In this document: piece after piece, positions 6,827 to 10,031 of the stretch
Layout of the letters: every line of letters starts with the position of its first letter
Position numbering within the stretch: the first letter of the stretch is position 1
NCBI GenBank assembly: GCA_043718985.1
Contig: JAYSUQ010000201.1
Coordinates: 1 to 10,031 of the forward strand
Length of the DNA stretch: 10,031 bases
From: UBA4416 sp043718985
Lineage (GTDB): Bacteria > Bacteroidota > Bacteroidia > B-17B0 > Aurantibacillaceae
Reading direction: 5' to 3'
Notes under the pieces: model-generated
The model's database searches: none
What the model was told of the DNA's origin: nothing
What the model saw: only the letters and a program-made list of their open reading frames with translations
Position numbers and translations under genes: made by a program

Positions 6827-9800
6827 TTAACGTAACAATGTTACGTTTCCTTTTAATATAAATGGCTTGTTATCCAATGTTAATCCATCTGCTCTGTAAA
6901 CAAAAACACCTGTATCTAAATGCTTTCCTTTCCATGTTCCATCCCAACCTATTGTTTGGTCGTTGGTTACAAAAACTCGCTCGCCCCACCTATTAAATAT
7001 TTGTAATTGATAAGATAAAACACAATACCCATTAACATTTACTTTATCATTTAAACCATCATTATTTGGCGAAAACACATTGGGTACAAACAAATCACTA
7101 CACCTAGCATCAACTGTAATAGTAACAGTATCTTTACGCCAACAGTTAGCCGAGTTATAACCATACACTACATAATTTGTAGTTACGGTTGGATGCACAA
7201 CTGTGCTTTGGCAAGTGTTACATAACAAACTTTCATCAACAGGAAAAGAAAACCATTGGTAACTGCCAGCGCCTGTTGCACTAATAGTGGCAAACTCTTC
7301 AATTTTAATTATGGTATCAAAAAAACCTTTAACTACCGTTGGAGAATCTACAACAGTAACAAAATCTAATTTTAATATAGTATCAGTACCACATTTGTTT
7401 GTTCCTATTACTTTAATATCATACAATCCATTAGTTCCGTAGCACGATTCGGGTGTTGGCGAAATATCGGTTAACGAATCGGCACCAGGAAAAGACCAAG
7501 CATACTTTATTGGCTGTGTGCCCCTTATTACATTTACACTAAACGATACGCAACCATTGGTGCAAATATTAGTATCGTTTAATGCTAAAATTTTTATTTT
7601 TGGAGGGCCATCTAAAACAAAAACACGTATTGTATCTTGTTTACTACAAACGCCATTACTAGTTGTTAAACTATAAATAATTGTTGCTGGGGTATTAGTT
7701 GTACTTGGCAAGGCCGTAATAGTTGGCGTGTTGTTAAACCCAAAAACATCAATAGCTGGTGTCCAAACATAATTTAAATTAACATCGTTAGTTAATTCCG
7801 ATAGCATAAATTGTGCTGTTGGGCAAAGGGTATCTTCGCTGGTTACAATGGTTGGCGTTAATAATGTACTAACACTTACCGTTATTAAAGCAGGGAAAGT
7901 ATTACAACCTTCACTTGTTTGCCCCTTAACGGTAAACTCTTGTGTTGCTACAGGGTTTACAAAAATAACACTATCGGTTTCGTTAGTATTACTCCAAGTA
8001 TAAGTTTGCGCGCCGTGTACGGTTAACGATGAGCCTGTTGTGCCTAAACATATTAATGTTTGCGATGCACTTGCCGTCATAGTTTTTACTGTGGGCACTG
8101 TAATGGTTATCATTTTGGATAAAAAACAATTACCTATTTGCCCAGTTACAGTATAGGTTTGGGTATTAGAATAAGAAGCTACCACTGTACTGCTATTTAC
8201 TGAACTTAACCCTAAATTAGGAGTCCAAGTATACGTACTACCACCCGTTACATTTAATGTTACCGATGGGCCACCAACACAATATGTGTTTGATGTAGCA
8301 GTTATTGATGTTGTAACAGTTACCACACTAACCGTTGCAACTGCCGAGTTGGTACAAGTACCTACTGCGCCTATAATGGTATATGTTGTTGTAATTGTTG
8401 GGTTTGCAATTACTGATGCACTAAGTGTGTTGCTTATACCTGCTGCAGGTAACCAGGTGTAAGTTGCAGCGCCTAATACATTTAAATTACTACCAAAACC
8501 ACCATTACTTGCATTACAAATAGTAGTTGCCGATGGCGTTACCATTAAATTAGGATTTGCATTTACTTGTATGGTTAAAGTTGCAGGTTTGGTAACACAA
8601 CCCAAGTTTGTTAAACCTGTTAACGTATAAATGGTTGTAATGGTTGGCGTTACACTATAAGTTGTTGCATTACTATTACCAGGAAACCAAGTATAGGTTG
8701 ATGCACCCGATGCATTTAAAAGTGTGCCTCCTGTATTAGCACAAATTACACTGCTACTAGTAGTAGCAATTAATGATGCTGTAGCGGGTACAGTAATTGT
8801 AACTAAGGTAGTAGATGTGCAACCATTTGCTGTACCCGTTAAGGTATAATTAGTTGTTACAGTTGGCGATGCGGTTACCACAGTGTTAGTTACTGAGCTT
8901 AATCCAACATTTGGCATCCACGAGTAAGTGTTAGCCCCACTACCAGTTAATGTTACCGATGCACCACCAATGCAATACGTGTTTGAGCTTGCTGCCACAT
9001 TTGTTGTAAAACTGGTTACTGTAACACTTGCCGTTGTGGTTGCTGTGCAACTATTTGCTGTACCAGTTATGGTATAAATTGTATTTACAATAGGCATAGC
9101 ATTTACCATTGCACCAGTTGCAGAACTTAAACTTGCTGCATTTGCCCAAGCATAAGTTGTTGCACCATTAGCAGTTATAGTTACGCTTGAGCCTAAACAA
9201 ATGTTAGTTGATGTTGGCGTAACTGTTATTGTTGGGTTAGCCACTACGCCAATTGTTGTTGTGGCTATGGCCGTGCAACTACCACTACCTGTTAACACTG
9301 TATAATTAGTTGTGGTACTTGGTGTTACAATAACTTCTTGTAACGATGGTGGGTTTGCACCAGCACTTGCCGTCCAAACATAAGGTGCTGCACCGTTTGT
9401 AGATAATGTAGCGCTTTTACCCGCACAAATTGTAGCCGATGAAGCCGTTATTGAAACCGAAGTTGGAGCCGAAACGTTAACCGTAATAACGGTAGAACTT
9501 GGGCAAGTACTACCTGTTGTTTTTGTAACGGTGTAAGTTGTTGTAATAGTAGGCGTTATTGTAACAGATGCACCCGTTGCAACCAACGTTGTAGTGCCAG
9601 CACTCCAAGTATAAGTACCAGCACCACCATTAGCCGTTAATGTAGTTGTTTGGCCAATACAAACACTGCCTGATGGGTTTTGAATTATTGGAAATGCTGG
9701 TGATGAAGTAAACGTTACAGTTACTAATTTTTGTAATGGAACACCCGGGCAGCTATTAACATCACTATAATTTAAAGTATATGTAGTTGTGCCAGTTGGG

Positions 9801-10031
9801 TTTGCATTAACAGTAGGGCCAGGTGTAGCCGATAAACCTCCGCTTGCAGGCGCAACCCAAGTATATGTACCGCCAGCTAAACCACCGCCAGCACTTAAAG
9901 TAATTGTTTGTGCACTACACAATAGTGTTTGCGATGCCGTAGCTGTTAATGTTGGTGAACCTGCACACGAAATACCGTTTACATCTAAAAAAACTCCTGA
10001 ATCATATATGCCATCACTATCATCCCAAACA
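6827..10031 (-). CDS. Giant repeat adhesin with T9SS type B (CHU_C) C-terminal domain, 5' end missing
   Basis: A secreted surface protein whose reading frame runs open through the right edge; 1067 residues are visible and the start is outside. A TTG at 9922 lies in-frame but is internal, since 36 codons without a stop precede it. Layout, numbering that TTG as residue 1: the end of an upstream domain (DSDGIYDSGVFLDV, before residue 1); about ten Ig-like repeats (1-769), each opening with a Cys (2, 88, 166, 242, 317, 394, 469, 548, 625, 700), a YTW-type core and a second Cys 50-60 residues on; a PKD-like domain (about 771-860); a last repeat lacking the opening Cys; and the CHU_C domain (939-1031) with NVFSPNNDGLNDKV, IFNRWGERVF and GWDGTWKGK. 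The C-terminus is the T9SS type B sorting signal. The PorP/SprF-like gene follows directly. Thr/Ser-rich composition and repeats indicate an adhesin or gliding-type surface filament; the ligand is unknown. Confidence 0.92.
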   Translation of the reverse strand, partial: VWDDSDGIYDSGVFLDVNGISCAGSPTLTATASQTLLCSAQTITLSAGGGLAGGTYTWVAPASGGLSATPGPTVNANPTGTTTYTLNYSDVNSCPGVPLQKLVTVTFTSSPAFPIIQNPSGSVCIGQTTTLTANGGAGTYTWSAGTTTLVATGASVTITPTITTTYTVTKTTGSTCPSSTVITVNVSAPTSVSITASSATICAGKSATLSTNGAAPYVWTASAGANPPSLQEVIVTPSTTTNYTVLTGSGSCTAIATTTIGVVANPTITVTPTSTNICLGSSVTITANGATTYAWANAASLSSATGAMVNAMPIVNTIYTITGTANSCTATTTASVTVTSFTTNVAASSNTYCIGGASVTLTGSGANTYSWMPNVGLSSVTNTVVTASPTVTTNYTLTGTANGCTSTTLVTITVPATASLIATTSSSVICANTGGTLLNASGASTYTWFPGNSNATTYSVTPTITTIYTLTGLTNLGCVTKPATLTIQVNANPNLMVTPSATTICNASNGGFGSNLNVLGAATYTWLPAAGISNTLSASVIANPTITTTYTIIGAVGTCTNSAVATVSVVTVTTSITATSNTYCVGGPSVTLNVTGGSTYTWTPNLGLSSVNSSTVVASYSNTQTYTVTGQIGNCFLSKMITITVPTVKTMTASASQTLICLGTTGSSLTVHGAQTYTWSNTNETDSVIFVNPVATQEFTVKGQTSEGCNTFPALITVSVSTLLTPTIVTSEDTLCPTAQFMLSELTNDVNLNYVWTPAIDVFGFNNTPTITALPSTTNTPATIIYSLTTSNGVCSKQDTIRVFVLDGPPKIKILALNDTNICTNGCVSFSVNVIRGTQPIKYAWSFPGADSLTDISPTPESCYGTNGLYDIKVIGTNKCGTDTILKLDFVTVVDSPTVVKGFFDTIIKIEEFATISATGAGSYQWFSFPVDESLLCNTCQSTVVHPTVTTNYVVYGYNSANCWRKDTVTITVDARCSDLFVPNVFSPNNDGLNDKVNVNGYCVLSYQLQIFNRWGERVFVTNDQTIGWDGTWKGKHLDTGVFVYRADGLTLDNKPFILKGNVTLLR
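6829..6847. repeat. Perfect inverted repeat at the adhesin/PorP junction
   Basis: AACGTAAC (6829-6836) and GTTACGTT (6840-6847) form a perfect 8-bp stem with a 3-nt loop. It overlaps the last six codons and the stop of the adhesin gene, 15 bp before the PorP-like start. Downstream in the minus-strand transcript comes an A-rich stretch and not a U tract, so it is not an intrinsic terminator; it could act as an intercistronic stem-loop affecting mRNA processing or stability. Confidence 0.6.
7868..8557 (-). repeat. Three-domain superrepeat, copy 2 (repeats 7-9)
   Basis: Adhesin residues 456-685. The opening NPNLMVTPSATTICN, the middle TSNTYCVGGPSVTL with PNLGLSSV, and the closing SQTLICLGTTGSSLTVHGA match the three domain types of copy 1 in order. 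Opening cysteines are offset by 227, 231 and 231 residues between the copies. A likely duplication of a three-domain block. Confidence 0.7.
8558..9238 (-). repeat. Three-domain superrepeat, copy 1 (repeats 4-6)
   Basis: Adhesin residues 229-455 (TTG at 9922 as residue 1). The block opens with NPTITVTPTSTNICLG, its second domain has SSNTYCIGGASVTL and PNVGLSSV, and its third has SSSVICANTGGTLLNASGA. The same three domain types follow in the same order in the next block. Confidence 0.7.

Larger units (their letters stand above)
7616..9922 (-). repeat. Tandem array of about ten Cys-paired Ig-like domains in the adhesin
   Basis: Ten repeats are visible in the protein. Opening cysteines are spaced 86, 78, 76, 75, 77, 75, 79, 77 and 75 residues apart, so the repeat unit is about 225-235 bp. 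Each unit reads roughly Cys-x-G, a SVTLxANG-type strand, YTW, a NPTxTTTYTxTG strand and a second Cys, then a TVxV strand. The two cysteines per unit probably form an intradomain disulphide outside the cell. Units are diverged at the DNA level, so this is an old domain array and not a recent tandem duplication. Confidence 0.85.

Noticed and set aside
6829..6847. Stem-loop as an intrinsic terminator
   Set aside because: The T-rich stretch is on the wrong side for the plus strand, and the minus-strand transcript has an A-rich stretch after the stem.
9920..9922. In-frame TTG that could be taken as the start of the adhesin gene
   Set aside because: The frame is open for at least 36 further codons to the window edge, and these encode residues (SPTLTATASQTLLC) that belong to the repeat pattern, so the true start lies outside.
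7616..9922. Regularly spaced repeats as a CRISPR-like or recent tandem array
   Set aside because: The period of about 230 bp is fully coding, follows protein domain boundaries and is diverged at DNA level.

Overview
The window reads as low-GC Bacteroidota DNA. Three things point there: a surface protein ending in a CHU_C/gliding-motility (type B) C-terminal domain next to a PorP/SprF-family outer-membrane protein, which is the signature of the type IX secretion system; TAnnTTTG-type promoter elements; and A-rich start-codon leaders without Shine-Dalgarno sequences. I cannot place it below phylum level. Coding density is near total. The only gap above 20 bp is the 102-bp divergent region at 787-888, and there are no tRNA, rRNA, IS or CRISPR features.

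Left part (1-1500): a divergent pair of small-molecule enzymes. The minus-strand gene, cut by the left edge, is an L-2-hydroxyglutarate oxidase (LhgO/L2HGDH family). The plus-strand gene is a FAHD1-type fumarylacetoacetate-hydrolase-family protein. Both families handle off-pathway products of the TCA cycle (L-2-hydroxyglutarate; oxaloacetate or acylpyruvates). They share a short intergenic region with a recognisable -7 element pointing each way.

Right part (1501-10031): six minus-strand genes separated by 12, 16, 8, 9 and 10 bp, so probably one transcription unit that starts beyond the right edge. In transcription order they are: a giant repeat adhesin with a T9SS type B C-terminus (5' end off the window); a PorP/SprF-like protein; a di-heme cytochrome-c-peroxidase/MauG-family lipoprotein; a TPR-TM-PAS-SpoIIE/PPM phosphatase; a SiaB-family kinase; and a SiaC-family phosphoprotein (DUF1987). 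The last three match the phosphatase-kinase-phosphoprotein core of the Pseudomonas SiaABC(D) switch, with a TPR-bearing sensor as the phosphatase and no diguanylate cyclase in view. The adhesin and PorP-like protein form a typical secretion-substrate/partner pair.

The most notable aspect is the combination: a secreted adhesin, its outer-membrane partner, a periplasmic haem protein with altered haem-environment residues, and a complete partner-switch module in one closely packed run. The adhesin repeats also show a three-domain higher-order period. The last gene of the run ends stop-to-stop against the FAHD1-like gene, leaving no room for terminators.
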